Shown here: positions 50,468-59,287 of the stretch, one piece after another | Layout: each line of letters opens with the position of its first letter | Position numbering within the stretch: position 1 is the first letter of the stretch | Assembly (NCBI RefSeq): GCF_902506425.1 | Contig: NZ_LR732469.1 | Coordinates: forward strand, 1,119,001 to 1,183,000 | Source of the DNA: Novosphingobium sp. 9U | Lineage (GTDB): Bacteria > Pseudomonadota > Alphaproteobacteria > Sphingomonadales > Sphingomonadaceae | Reading direction: 5' to 3' | Length of the DNA stretch: 64,000 bases | Notes under the pieces: model-generated | Told to the model about the DNA's origin: nothing | Seen by the model: the letters and a program-made list of their open reading frames with translations, nothing else | Databases searched by the model: none | Translations under genes and position numbers: made by a program

Positions 50468-51634
50468 TCAGCGCGGCGAGGTGGTGACGCGGTAGATCAT
50501 CACATGGCGATATGGCTTGTCCGGATCGACGCGAGTGGACGCGAAGTTCGCATGGTGAGGGGCATCGGGAAACTTCTGCGGCTCCAGCGCGATGCCATCT
50601 CCCATGCGGTAGAGGTGACCCTGCTTGCCGACGTAAGTCCCGTCGAGGAAGTTGCCAGAGTAGAACTGGACGCCCGGCTCGGTGGTCAGCAGTTCGAGCA
50701 CGCGGCCGGACACCGGGTCTTCCAGGCGAGCGGCGAGCTCCGGCGTCTTGGTCACGCCTTTGTCGAGCGCGAAGTTGTGATCGAAGCCGCGACCGTAGAC
50801 GATCTGCTGGTCGCGTCCGTCGCGGATGCCCATGGCCACGCGCTTTGCCTGGCGGAAGTCGAACGGCGTGCCCGCGACCGCGCGCAACTCGCCGGTGGGG
50901 ATCAGCTTGTCATCGACCGGCGTGTAGCGCGATGCGGGGATCGTCAGCACGTTGGTCGTCGCGTCGCGATCCGAGCCTTCGCCCGCCATGTTGAAGATCG
51001 CGTGGTTGGTGAGGTTGAGGACGGTTGGCTTGTCGGTCGTGGCGTCGAACACGATTTGCAGGTTGCCGGACTCGTCGAGCGAGTAGGTGACCTTGGCCTT
51101 GACCGTCCCGGGATAGCCTGCGTCGCCGTCGGGGCTGACGAGCGAGAACACCGCCGTTGCGACCTTGCCCGACTTGACCGATTCCAGCTTCCAGTTCTGC
51201 ACGTCGAAGCCCTTGCCACCGCCGTGGAGCGACTGGCCATGATCATTTTGCGGCAGCGTGTAGGTCGTGCCATCCAGCTCGAACTTGCCGCCCGCGATCC
51301 GGTTGCCGTAGCGGCCGATGGTGCCGCCCCAAAAGTTCGGGCGGCTCTCGAAGTCGGACAGCTTGTCGTAGGCGAGCAGGACGTCGGCGACCTTGCCGTC
51401 ACGGTCCGGCGCCTCGAGCTTCCATAAGGTGGCGCCGAACGTCAGGATCGTGGCCGAAACGCCGTTGTCAGCCTTCAAGGTCACCGCCGTCACCGCGCGC
51501 CCGTCCGAGAGCGTGCCGGCGCTGGCTTGCGTCGCTTGTGCAGCCTGCGCCGGAGCCGTGCCTGCGCAAGCCAGCGCCCAGATCGCCGCGGCAGATGCCG
51601 CCGTGGTCGCGAAAGTTCTGGCCGAGTTCCTCAT
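50468..51634 (-). CDS. galM: Periplasmic aldose 1-epimerase (mutarotase)
   Basis: 388 residues from ATG 51634, with a signal peptide ([15 protein letters not shown]); ATG 51676 would add 14 residues. It interconverts sugar anomers. Catalytic markers are [15 protein letters not shown] (His), [14 protein letters not shown] (His) and [17 protein letters not shown] (Glu). Being exported, it would equilibrate free arabinose anomers in the periplasm before uptake or oxidation. It is divergent from the permease gene and shares an operator. Confidence 0.92.
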   Translation of the reverse strand: MRNSARTFATTAASAAAIWALACAGTAPAQAAQATQASAGTLSDGRAVTAVTLKADNGVSATILTFGATLWKLEAPDRDGKVADVLLAYDKLSDFESRPNFWGGTIGRYGNRIAGGKFELDGTTYTLPQNDHGQSLHGGGKGFDVQNWKLESVKSGKVATAVFSLVSPDGDAGYPGTVKAKVTYSLDESGNLQIVFDATTDKPTVLNLTNHAIFNMAGEGSDRDATTNVLTIPASRYTPVDDKLIPTGELRAVAGTPFDFRQAKRVAMGIRDGRDQQIVYGRGFDHNFALDKGVTKTPELAARLEDPVSGRVLELLTTEPGVQFYSGNFLDGTYVGKQGHLYRMGDGIALEPQKFPDAPHHANFASTRVDPDKPYRHVMIYRVTTSPR

Positions 51635-51718
51635 TCCCTTGATCCCGCTCTTGTGTCTGGGCTGCGGCTCGCTCATCGTCTGGAAGGCTGCGCCCCATTG
51701 ACGGAGCCGCTTCGCACA

Positions 51719-51734
51719 TATAGTCCGACAAATA
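51719..51734. promoter_or_regulatory. GntR (FadR-type) operator between galM and the permease gene
   Basis: TATAGTCCGACAAATA contains TAGTCCGACAA (51721-51731), a full match to the FadR-subfamily consensus TNGTNNNACNA. The near-identical TTGTCCGACTA lies before the TonB receptor at 61883. Placed between divergent genes, one site could control both. Confidence 0.7.
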
Positions 51735-51792
51735 GAAAGAGTGCAAGCCGGTTCGCCGGGCATTGTGCAAGAGCTGAACTGAGAGGATCTCC

Positions 51793-53130
51793 ATGCCCCC
51801 TGCGGTATCGACTTCGGCTACACCCATCGTGCAGGGCTCGTCGGGCGAAGTGCGCTATGGCCCCGCACTGACGCTGCTTGCCAGCTTGTTCTTCATGTGG
51901 GGCTTCATCACCGTCATCAACGGTACGCTGCTGCCGCACCTGCGCAGCGTGTTCGAGCTCAGTTACTTCCAGGCCGCGCTGATCGAGTCCGTCTGGTTCA
52001 TCGCCTATTTCTTCGCCTCGATCCCCTCGGCGCTGCTGATCGAGCGGATCGGGTACAAGAAGTCGCTCGTCACCGGGCTGCTGATCATGGCCGCAGGCGC
52101 GGTCGGCATGACAATCGCGGCGATCATCCCATCTTACGGCGTGACGCTGCTGATGCTGTTCGTGATCGCCAGCGGTATCACCCTGCTGCAAGTGGCGGCC
52201 AACCCCTACGTGGCGGTGATCGGCAAGCCCGAGACCGCGTCGGCACGCCTCAATTTGGTGCAGGCGATGAACTCGGCCGGCACGATGCTGGCGCCGCTGT
52301 TCGGCGGCTACCTGATCCTGGGCCGCAGCCGCGGCGGCACGGCGGAAGCCGGTACGGTACTGACCCAGGCCGAGCGGCTGGCGGACTCGCAGTCGGTGAT
52401 CCTTCCTTACCTGCTGGTCGCGGCGGTGCTGGTGGTTCTGGCCGTCGTAATCGGCCGCTTCCCGCTTCCGGCCCTCGGCGCGGCAACCCAGAAGGCCGCG
52501 AAGCACGCGAAGACAGGCTCGGCCGTCTCACGGTTCTGGAACCACCCCTTGTGGCAGCACCGCAACCTGACCCTCGGCGTGGTGGCGATCTTCATCTACC
52601 TGCTGGCTGAAATCGGCGTCGGCAACTTGTTCGTCAACTTCGTGGTCCGCCCCGAGATCGGCAACATGAGCGCCGCGCAGGCGAGCCGCTACCTGACGCT
52701 GCTCTGGGGCGGCATGATGGTGGGCCGTTTCGTAGGCTCAGCGATCATGGCGAAGGTCGATGCTGCGAAGGTCCTGGCGGTCTCTGCCATCGGCGCCTTC
52801 GTGGTTATGGCCATCACGATCTTCTCGACTGGTCACCTGGCGATGTGGTCGCTGATCGCGGTGGGGCTGTTCCACTCGATCATGTTCCCGACCATCTTCA
52901 CGCTTGGAATCAAGGGACTGGGTCCGCTCACCGAGGAGGGTTCCGGCCTGCTGGTCATGGCGATCGCCGGCGGCGCGCTGGTGGCGGTGCAGGGCTGGAT
53001 CGCCGACCACTACGGGCTGCAGACGTCGTTCCTGCTGACCGCGGCGTGCGAGCTGTACATTCTGTTCTACGCACTGTGGGGCAGCAAGCCGACCCATGCC
53101 GAGCCGGACGTCGTGCCTGTTGCCGAGTGA
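51793..53130 (+). CDS. Sugar:proton symporter, FucP/GluP family (MFS)
   Basis: 445 residues with twelve membrane segments. FucP-family markers: LASLFFMWGFITVINGTLLP at the start, SYFQAALIESVWFIAYFFAS, IGYKKSLVTGLLIMAAGAVG, ITLLQVAANPYVAVIGKPE and GGMMVGRFVGSAIM. It should import a monosaccharide with protons; L-arabinose fits the locus, glucose, galactose or fucose are alternatives. GAGAGGATC precedes ATG 51793. Divergent from galM. Confidence 0.9.
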   Translation: MPPAVSTSATPIVQGSSGEVRYGPALTLLASLFFMWGFITVINGTLLPHLRSVFELSYFQAALIESVWFIAYFFASIPSALLIERIGYKKSLVTGLLIMAAGAVGMTIAAIIPSYGVTLLMLFVIASGITLLQVAANPYVAVIGKPETASARLNLVQAMNSAGTMLAPLFGGYLILGRSRGGTAEAGTVLTQAERLADSQSVILPYLLVAAVLVVLAVVIGRFPLPALGAATQKAAKHAKTGSAVSRFWNHPLWQHRNLTLGVVAIFIYLLAEIGVGNLFVNFVVRPEIGNMSAAQASRYLTLLWGGMMVGRFVGSAIMAKVDAAKVLAVSAIGAFVVMAITIFSTGHLAMWSLIAVGLFHSIMFPTIFTLGIKGLGPLTEEGSGLLVMAIAGGALVAVQGWIADHYGLQTSFLLTAACELYILFYALWGSKPTHAEPDVVPVAE

Positions 53131-53150
53131 GGGACCGTCCAGTCGTCCGA

Positions 53151-53306
53151 CATCCTCGCCCCGCCGGGGAGAGGATGGCGAAGCTTGCTCCGCAAGGAGC
53201 TAGCGCAACTTGGAGAGCGGTGCGTCCGCGCGCTGCCCTCTCCAACTGCGGCTAGCCAGCAAGCTGGCAAGCCTCCGTATCGTCTCCTCCGGCGGGGAGA
53301 GGATGG
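53151..53306. repeat. Repeat-rich spacer between convergent genes
   Basis: A direct 13-base repeat GGGGAGAGGATGG occurs at 53166-53178 and 53294-53306. The first copy is part of a hairpin (CATCCTC 53151-53157 with GAGGATG 53171-53177 and an inner CCCC/GGGG). Between them GGAGAG and CTCTCC form another inverted pair. The block lies between the permease and GntR gene ends. Confidence 0.65.
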
Positions 53307-53313
53307 GCGCTCA

Positions 53314-54075
53314 TCAGCCCTCCATCGACTCCCGCATGTCTTCCAGCGCGAGGTCGACCAGCACGTTCATCGCTTCTGCCGCCGCGGCGGGATCGCCAGC
53401 GGCAATGGCATCATAGACGCGCACGTGGTCGGGGATGGGATTGCGGGGCAAGGCGCGAGCGCGCTGCTTGAACAGCGTGGTCCAGTTGACCGCCGCACCG
53501 ATCGATGCGCTCAGCACCAGCAGCGCGTCGTTGCGCGTGGCCTGCAAAATCGCCTTGTGGAAGTCGCGATCGGCGGCGCGGCCTGCCTCTGTGGTCAGCG
53601 TGTGCCGTCGCATGGCGGCAAGCGCATCCTTCATCTCGCGAATGTCGGCCTTGTCGCGGCGCTGCGCCGCAAGCCGCGCGGCTGCGGGTTCTACGATTGC
53701 GCGCAGTTCGAACAGGCTGCGGATGAACTCGCGATCGGGCTCGCCGCTGAAGGCCCATCCGAGCACTTCCGGGTCGAGCAAGTTCCACCGATCGCGTGGC
53801 AACACGCGGGTACCCGCCTTGGGGCGGCTGGCCACCAAGCCCTTGGCCGTGAGCACCTGGATCGCCTCGCGATAGGCGCTGCGCGAGACGTTGAGTTCTT
53901 CGGCAAAAGCGACTTCACCCGACAGGATGTCGCCAGGCGCATATTTGCCTGACAAGATCGCCGTTCCGAGCTTGTGAGCGATAGCCCCATGCAACCGCCG
54001 TCCCGGTCCACGTCCCCCGTCGCCCGCCTTAGCAGTGTTCTCTTCGGTCGACAGGCTGGTCTCGTATTCCGTCAC
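53314..54075 (-). CDS. GntR-family (FadR subfamily) transcriptional regulator of the arabinose locus
   Basis: 253 residues from GTG 54075 with AGGAGG eleven bases upstream. The winged HTH is GDILSGEVAFAEELNVSRSA followed by YREAIQVLTAKGLVASRPKA; the C-terminal FCD helical domain contains ELRAIVEPAAARLAA, RRHTLTTEAGRAADRDFHKA and a metal/ligand site with DHVRVYDAIAAGDPAAAAEAM. It sits at the centre of the arabinose genes, divergent from the catabolic operon. It probably represses the locus until a sugar acid binds, with operators of the TNGTNNNACNA type at 51719 and 61881. Confidence 0.92.
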   Translation of the reverse strand: MTEYETSLSTEENTAKAGDGGRGPGRRLHGAIAHKLGTAILSGKYAPGDILSGEVAFAEELNVSRSAYREAIQVLTAKGLVASRPKAGTRVLPRDRWNLLDPEVLGWAFSGEPDREFIRSLFELRAIVEPAAARLAAQRRDKADIREMKDALAAMRRHTLTTEAGRAADRDFHKAILQATRNDALLVLSASIGAAVNWTTLFKQRARALPRNPIPDHVRVYDAIAAGDPAAAAEAMNVLVDLALEDMRESMEG

Positions 54076-54108
54076 GTTTGGCGGGTCCTCCTGCAAGGAA
54101 CCTAACAG

Positions 54109-54126
54109 TCCTTCTCTGGAGAAGGA
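54109..54126. promoter_or_regulatory. Palindrome in the GntR/catabolic-operon promoter region
   Basis: TCCTTCTC-TG-GAGAAGGA is a perfect 8-base inverted repeat with a 2-base centre, between the divergent GntR and dehydrogenase genes. It is unlike the GntR operators and could bind another regulator or lie in the GntR leader. Confidence 0.4.
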
Positions 54127-54157
54127 ATACAAACGTTGCCTTTCTCCTGCAGGCGAA

Positions 54158-54173
54158 ATATGTCGGAGTAAAT
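54158..54173. promoter_or_regulatory. Weak GntR-type operator before the catabolic operon
   Basis: ATATGTCGGAGTAAAT; the opposite strand reads ATTTACTCCGACATAT, sharing TCCGACA with the other two sites but with two mismatches to TNGTNNNACNA. It lies 11 bases before the dehydrogenase ATG and next to its ribosome site. Confidence 0.4.
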
Positions 54174-54184
54174 AGGAGATACCG

Positions 54185-55711
54185 ATGACCGAGTTCCGAT
54201 CCGTCGTGGCTGCCACGGGCGAGTTCCATGGAGAGCCGATCGCCGTCAGCACCCAAGCCGATGTCGCCGCTGCCTGCGCCGCGGCCGCGGCCGCTTTCGA
54301 CATCTACCGCGCTACTGATCGCGAGACCCGGGCCGCATTTCTCGAGCGAATCGCCGAAGAGATCCTCGCTATCGGCGAGCCGCTGGTCGACGCCTACATG
54401 GCCGAGAGCGGCCTGCCGCGCGCTCGCGGCGAAGGTGAGCGGGGCCGCACCGTCGGCCAGCTGCGCCTCTTCGCCGATGTCGTGCGCAAGGGCCAATGGC
54501 AGCAGCTGCGCATCGACCCGGCTCTGCCTGAGCGCGCGGTACCTCGCCCAGACCTGCGCCTGCGCATGATCCCGGTCGGCCCGGTCGCGGTGTTCGGCGC
54601 CTCGAACTTCCCGCTGGCGTTCTCGACCGCCGGCGGTGACACCGCCTCGGCACTTGCCGCGGGTTGCCCCGTCGTGGTCAAGGGCCATCCCGCGCACCCG
54701 ATCACGGGATCGCTGGTCGCCGCCGCAATCATCAAGGCCGTCCGCGATGCAGGCCTGCCCGCGGGCGTGTTCGGCCACCTCGTCGGTCCATCGAACGAAC
54801 TCGGCGCCGCGCTGGTTCAGGATCCGCGCATCATGGCGGTCGGCTTCACCGGGTCGCGTGCGGGCGGCCTTGCCCTGGTGAAGCTGGCGCAGGCCCGCGA
54901 AGTGCCAATTCCCGTCTATGCCGAGATGTCGAGCATCAATCCCGTCGTGCTGCTGCCCGAAGCGCTCAAGGCGCGTGGCGAGGCTTTGGGCGAGGCGTTC
55001 GTCGGCTCGCTGACGATGGGTGCCGGCCAGTTCTGCACCAACCCGGGTCTGGTCCTGGCGATCGAAGGTGAGGGGCTCGACGCCTTCGTCGCGGCGGCTT
55101 CGACCGGCGTCAGCGCGGCCAAGCGCCAGATCATGCTGACCGCAAACATTGCTGCCGCCTACACCAAGGGCGTCGCGGCGTTGGCGGCTCTGCCAAGCGT
55201 CGAGAAGCTGGCAGAGGGCGAGATCGGTTCGACCACGTGCGGCGGCGCGGTGCTGTTCCAGACCACGGCGGCCCAGTTCCTGGCCGACAAGGCACTGGGC
55301 GACGAAGTTTTTGGCGCCTCCTCGGTGATCGTGCGCTGCAAGGACGAGGCCGAGCTGCTGCAAGTGCTCGAAGGCATCGAGGGCCAGCTCACCGCGACGT
55401 TGCACCTGGACGCTGCGGACGAGCCGGTCGCCGCCAAGGTGCTGCCGGTGCTGGAGCGCAAGGTTGGCCGCATCCTCGCCAATGGCTGGCCGACAGGCGT
55501 CGAGGTCACTCACGCCATGGTCCACGGCGGGCCGTTCCCCTCGACTTCGGACGCGCGCACCACGTCCGTCGGCAGCCTGGCGATCGACCGCTTCCTGCGA
55601 CCGGTCAGCTACCAGAACCTCTCGCAAGGTCTGCTGCCGCCCGAGCTGCGCGACGACGCCAGCTCCGACGGCACCCCGCGCCTGATCGACGGCGTGCTCA
55701 CCATCAACTGA
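54185..55711 (+). CDS. 2,5-dioxovalerate (alpha-ketoglutaric semialdehyde) dehydrogenase
   Basis: 508 residues, NADP-type aldehyde dehydrogenase of the KGSADH III group. It oxidises 2-oxoglutarate semialdehyde to 2-oxoglutarate, the last step of the non-phosphorylating pentose route. Active-site marks are FGASNFPLAFSTAGGDTASA, VGFTGSRAGGLALVKLAQ, the Glu in PVYAEMSSINPVVLLP and the Cys in MGAGQFCTNPGLVL. First gene of a six-gene plus-strand operon running to 61760. Confidence 0.93.
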   Translation: MTEFRSVVAATGEFHGEPIAVSTQADVAAACAAAAAAFDIYRATDRETRAAFLERIAEEILAIGEPLVDAYMAESGLPRARGEGERGRTVGQLRLFADVVRKGQWQQLRIDPALPERAVPRPDLRLRMIPVGPVAVFGASNFPLAFSTAGGDTASALAAGCPVVVKGHPAHPITGSLVAAAIIKAVRDAGLPAGVFGHLVGPSNELGAALVQDPRIMAVGFTGSRAGGLALVKLAQAREVPIPVYAEMSSINPVVLLPEALKARGEALGEAFVGSLTMGAGQFCTNPGLVLAIEGEGLDAFVAAASTGVSAAKRQIMLTANIAAAYTKGVAALAALPSVEKLAEGEIGSTTCGGAVLFQTTAAQFLADKALGDEVFGASSVIVRCKDEAELLQVLEGIEGQLTATLHLDAADEPVAAKVLPVLERKVGRILANGWPTGVEVTHAMVHGGPFPSTSDARTTSVGSLAIDRFLRPVSYQNLSQGLLPPELRDDASSDGTPRLIDGVLTIN

Positions 55712-55771
55712 ACCGCATCACGTTCCCGCGTCGCATCCCGCAAGAGGGTGCGTCGCGGCAGGGAGAGACCC

Positions 55772-56767
55772 ATGACTTACCTTCGCCTGCTTCAGCATCT
55801 GAGTGCCGACAACACGCGCTCGGTGATCCTTGCCGAGGGTGATGCCGCCCACATCCTGCCGGGCGTTCGCACCGTGCGCGAGCTCGCGCTGCGGGCGATC
55901 GCCGCCGGCATCTCGTTAACGGATGCTGGGCGCGCGTGCGGGCAGGGCCCCTCCATCGACATCGCCGCCGAGTTCGCGGCGGGTCGTCTGCTCGCGCCGA
56001 TCGACCATGAAGATACGGCGCACCTGCTGATGACCGGCACCGGCCTGACCCACCTGGGTTCGGCCGAGGGGCGGGACAAGATGCACAAGGCCGCCGCGTC
56101 CGGCGAGCATGTGACGGACTCGATGCGCATGTTCCTGGAAGGCCTCGAAGGCGGCAAGCCCGAGGCCGGCCAGGAAGGGCAGCAGCCCGAGTGGTTCTAC
56201 AAGGGCGATGGCTCGCAGCTGGTTGGGCCCACCGATCCGCTCATCATGCCCGGTTTCGCCAAGGACGGTGGCGAGGAGCCCGAGGTCGCGGGCGTCTACC
56301 TGATCGACGAGGACGGCACGCCCTATCGACTGGGCTTCGCGCTGGCGAACGAGTTCTCCGATCACGTCACCGAGCGCCACAACTACCTCTGGCTGGCGCA
56401 TTCCAAGCTGCGCCAGGCCGCGCTCGGACCCGAGTTGCTGCTGGGTGAGCCGCCCGCGCACATCGAGGGCACGAGCCGCATCCTGCGGGGCGGGGCCACA
56501 CTGTGGGAGAAGCCTTTCCTCTCGGGCGAGGCGAACATGTCGCACAGCTTCCACAATCTCGAGCAGCACCACTTCAAGTACGACCTGTTTCGCCGCGGTG
56601 GCGACGTGCACGTGCACTTCTTCGGCACCGCGACGCTTTCGTTCGCCGACACGGTGCAGACGCAGGAAGGTGACGTGTTCGAGATCTCGGCCGCACCCTT
56701 CACACTGCCTCTCGCCAATCCGCTGGCGCGTGCCGCGGTGCCGGCCGTCACCGTCAAGGCGCTCTGA
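55772..56767 (+). CDS. 2-keto-3-deoxy-L-arabonate dehydratase, FAH-fold (AraD1/GguC-like)
   Basis: 331 residues from ATG 55772 (GGGAGAGACCC upstream). It belongs to the AraD1/GguC group of the fumarylacetoacetate-hydrolase superfamily: HEDTAHLLMTGTGLTHLGSA, PEWFYKGDGSQLVGPTDPLI, VAGVYLIDEDGTPYRLGFAL and NEFSDHVTERHNYL with the metal-binding acids. It would convert 2-keto-3-deoxypentonate to 2-oxoglutarate semialdehyde, filling the role that in Azospirillum is done by a different fold. It lies three bases before the dehydrogenase gene. Confidence 0.85.
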   Translation: MTYLRLLQHLSADNTRSVILAEGDAAHILPGVRTVRELALRAIAAGISLTDAGRACGQGPSIDIAAEFAAGRLLAPIDHEDTAHLLMTGTGLTHLGSAEGRDKMHKAAASGEHVTDSMRMFLEGLEGGKPEAGQEGQQPEWFYKGDGSQLVGPTDPLIMPGFAKDGGEEPEVAGVYLIDEDGTPYRLGFALANEFSDHVTERHNYLWLAHSKLRQAALGPELLLGEPPAHIEGTSRILRGGATLWEKPFLSGEANMSHSFHNLEQHHFKYDLFRRGGDVHVHFFGTATLSFADTVQTQEGDVFEISAAPFTLPLANPLARAAVPAVTVKAL

Positions 56768-56770
56768 GCT

Positions 56771-57697
56771 GTGGACCCGATCCGCATAGCGGTGGTCGGC
56801 GTCGGCAAGATCGCGCGCGACCAGCATCTGCCGGCGATTGCCGGAAACAAGGCGTTCAGCCTCGCGGCCACGGTCAGCCCGCATGATCCCGGCGTCGAAG
56901 GCGTACCGCATGCCCGCAGCCTGGAAGAACTGATCGAGAGCGGGCCGGCTGTCGATGCCGTCGCGCTCTGCACGCCGCCGCAGGTCCGCTATGACCTGGC
57001 GGTGCAAGCGCTGCGTAAGGGCATGCACGTGTTCCTGGAAAAGCCGCCCGGCGCGACGCTCAGCGAGGTCGCCGCCCTTTCGAGCCGCGCCGAGCGAGTG
57101 GGGGTGACCCTGTTCGCCTCGTGGCACTCGCGCTTCGCCGGCGGCGTTGCGCCGGCGCGGGCCTGGCTTGCCGAGCGCAAGATCGAGCGAGTCTCGGTGA
57201 TCTGGCGCGAGGACGTGCGCGTATGGCACCCAGGCCAGGCCTGGATTTGGGAGCCGGGTGGCCTTGGCGTGTTCGATCCCGGCATCAACGCGCTCTCGAT
57301 TGTCACGCACATCCTGCCGCGCCCGGTGTTCCTCACCTCGGCGACCTTGGAGATACCCTCCAACCGCGCAGCGCCGATCGCGGCTGACATCCAGTTCCGC
57401 GACACCTCGGGCGCTCCGATCCACATGGACCTGGACTGGCGCCAAACCGGTCCGCAATCGTGGGACATCGTCGTGGAGACCGACGCCGGCACGCTCAAGC
57501 TGTCGAACGGCGGCGCGGTACTGACCTTGCCGACCGGCGCGGAGCACAGCGAGGACATGGAATACCCCGGCCTCTACGCGCGCTTCGCCAGCCTGATCCG
57601 CGGCGGTCGCAGCGATGTGGACGTGGCGCCGCTCCGTTTGGTGGCCGACGCGTTCCTGCGCGGCCATCGCAAAGCCGTCGAAGAATTTCACGACTAA
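56771..57697 (+). CDS. araA: L-arabinose 1-dehydrogenase, Gfo/Idh/MocA family
   Basis: 308 residues, starting at GTG 56771. Same length as Azospirillum AraA. Rossmann start IRIAVVGVGKIARDQHLPAI, the EKPPGAT motif (HVFLEKPPGATLSEVAAL) with the conserved Lys, and WEPGGLGVFDPGINALSI carrying the substrate Asp/Asn. It oxidises L-arabinose (possibly D-galactose too) at C1 to the lactone with NAD(P). A lactonase gene is not found next to it. Confidence 0.87.
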   Translation: MDPIRIAVVGVGKIARDQHLPAIAGNKAFSLAATVSPHDPGVEGVPHARSLEELIESGPAVDAVALCTPPQVRYDLAVQALRKGMHVFLEKPPGATLSEVAALSSRAERVGVTLFASWHSRFAGGVAPARAWLAERKIERVSVIWREDVRVWHPGQAWIWEPGGLGVFDPGINALSIVTHILPRPVFLTSATLEIPSNRAAPIAADIQFRDTSGAPIHMDLDWRQTGPQSWDIVVETDAGTLKLSNGGAVLTLPTGAEHSEDMEYPGLYARFASLIRGGRSDVDVAPLRLVADAFLRGHRKAVEEFHD

Positions 57698-57721
57698 GAA
57701 CGCCCAGGGAGAGGGAAAACA

Positions 57722-59287
57722 ATGATCACCATCCTGCGCCGCGCCGCACTGTCCACCCTGCTGGCGGCGACGGCGCTGTCCGCGCCTGCTTTAGCCGACA
57801 CCGACGGCCAGCCCACGACTGCCACGATCCAGGCCGACAAGCCCGGTCCGGTCTACCACAAGGAAGTCTTCACCCAGTTTGCCGAGCACCTGGGCAACGG
57901 CATCTACGGTGGGCTTTGGGTGGGCAAGGGGAGCAAGATCCCCAACACCAACGGCTTTCGCAACGACGTGGTCAGCGCACTGCGAGACCTGTCGGTGCCC
58001 GTGATCCGCTGGCCGGGCGGCTGCTTCGCGGACGAGTACAACTGGCGCGAGGGCATCGGCCCGCAGAAGAACCGCCCGGTGAAGATCAACACCCACTGGG
58101 GCGGCGTTACCGAGCCCAACACGGTGGGAACGCACGAGTTCTTCGAACTGATCCGCCAGATCGGCGCAGAGGCCTATATCGCCGGCAACGTCGGCAACGG
58201 CACACCGCGCGAAATGGCCGAGTGGGTGGAGTACATGACCTCTCCGGCCGGTTCGCTGGCGGACCAGCGCGCGAAGAACGGCCACAAGGAGCCGTGGAAG
58301 GTCGCTTACTTCGGAGTCGGCAACGAGCTGTGGGGCTGCGGCGGCAACATGCGCCCTGAGTTCGCGGCGGACGAGACGCGCCGATATGCCACCTTCATCA
58401 AGGCGCCGGCCGGCACCAAAATCCTGAAGGTCGCCGCCGGGGCCAACGTCGACGACTATAACTGGACCGAGACGATGATGCGCGTCGCGGCGCCGCAGCT
58501 CGACGGTCTCTCGCTGCACTACTACGTCCACCCTGCGGGCGGCTGGCCGCCGCGTGCCCCCGCCATCGACTTCGACGAGAACGGCTGGGCCGATGCGCTC
58601 GCCGGCGCCCGCCGGATGGACGAGCTGATCACCAAGCACACCGCCATTATGGACAAGTACGATCCGGAGAAGCGAGTCTTCCTGGCGGTCGACGAATGGG
58701 GCGCCTGGTACGCTCAGGACCCGGGCACGCATCCAGGCTTCCTGCGCCAGCAGAACACCCTGCGTGATGCGCTGATCGCCTCGGTACACCTCGACATCTT
58801 TGCCAAGCACGCCGACCGCGTGCGCATGACCGCCATCGCGCAGATGGTGAACGTGCTGCAGGCGATGATCCTGACCGACGGCAGCAACATGGTACTGACG
58901 CCGACGTACCACGTCTTCGAAATGTACAAGCCTTGGCAGGACGCCACGGTTCTGCCGATCGAGATCAAGTCGCCCTGGTACTCGAAGGACCAGTTTACGA
59001 TGCCCGCCGTCAGCGGCTCGGCGGTGCGCGGCAAGGACGGCAAAGTGCACGTCGCGCTCTCCAACCTCGATCCGAACCAGTCGAACTCGGTGACGATCAA
59101 CCTGGCCGGCGTGAGCGCAACCAGCGTGAGCGGGCGCGTGCTGACGGCGCCGGCGATCAACTCGCACAACACGTTCGATGCGCCCGACGCTGTTCGGCCG
59201 ACGGCGTTCACCGGCGCGAGCGTGCAAGGAGGGCAGCTCTCGGTGACGTTGCCGGCGAAGTCCGTCGTCGTGCTCGAACTGCAATGA
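57722..59287 (+). CDS. Alpha-L-arabinofuranosidase, GH51
   Basis: 521 residues with a signal peptide (LSTLLAATALSAPALA), so it acts in the periplasm or outside. GH51 catalytic sites: acid/base Glu in VAYFGVGNELWGCGGNMRP and nucleophile Glu in VFLAVDEWGAWYAQDP. The start region HKEVFTQFAEHLGNGIYGGL and VIRWPGGCFADEYNWREGIG are family hallmarks. It removes terminal arabinofuranose from arabinan or arabinoxylan fragments. ATG 57722 has AGGGAGAGGG upstream; the stop overlaps the next gene. Confidence 0.94.
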   Translation: MITILRRAALSTLLAATALSAPALADTDGQPTTATIQADKPGPVYHKEVFTQFAEHLGNGIYGGLWVGKGSKIPNTNGFRNDVVSALRDLSVPVIRWPGGCFADEYNWREGIGPQKNRPVKINTHWGGVTEPNTVGTHEFFELIRQIGAEAYIAGNVGNGTPREMAEWVEYMTSPAGSLADQRAKNGHKEPWKVAYFGVGNELWGCGGNMRPEFAADETRRYATFIKAPAGTKILKVAAGANVDDYNWTETMMRVAAPQLDGLSLHYYVHPAGGWPPRAPAIDFDENGWADALAGARRMDELITKHTAIMDKYDPEKRVFLAVDEWGAWYAQDPGTHPGFLRQQNTLRDALIASVHLDIFAKHADRVRMTAIAQMVNVLQAMILTDGSNMVLTPTYHVFEMYKPWQDATVLPIEIKSPWYSKDQFTMPAVSGSAVRGKDGKVHVALSNLDPNQSNSVTINLAGVSATSVSGRVLTAPAINSHNTFDAPDAVRPTAFTGASVQGGQLSVTLPAKSVVVLELQ

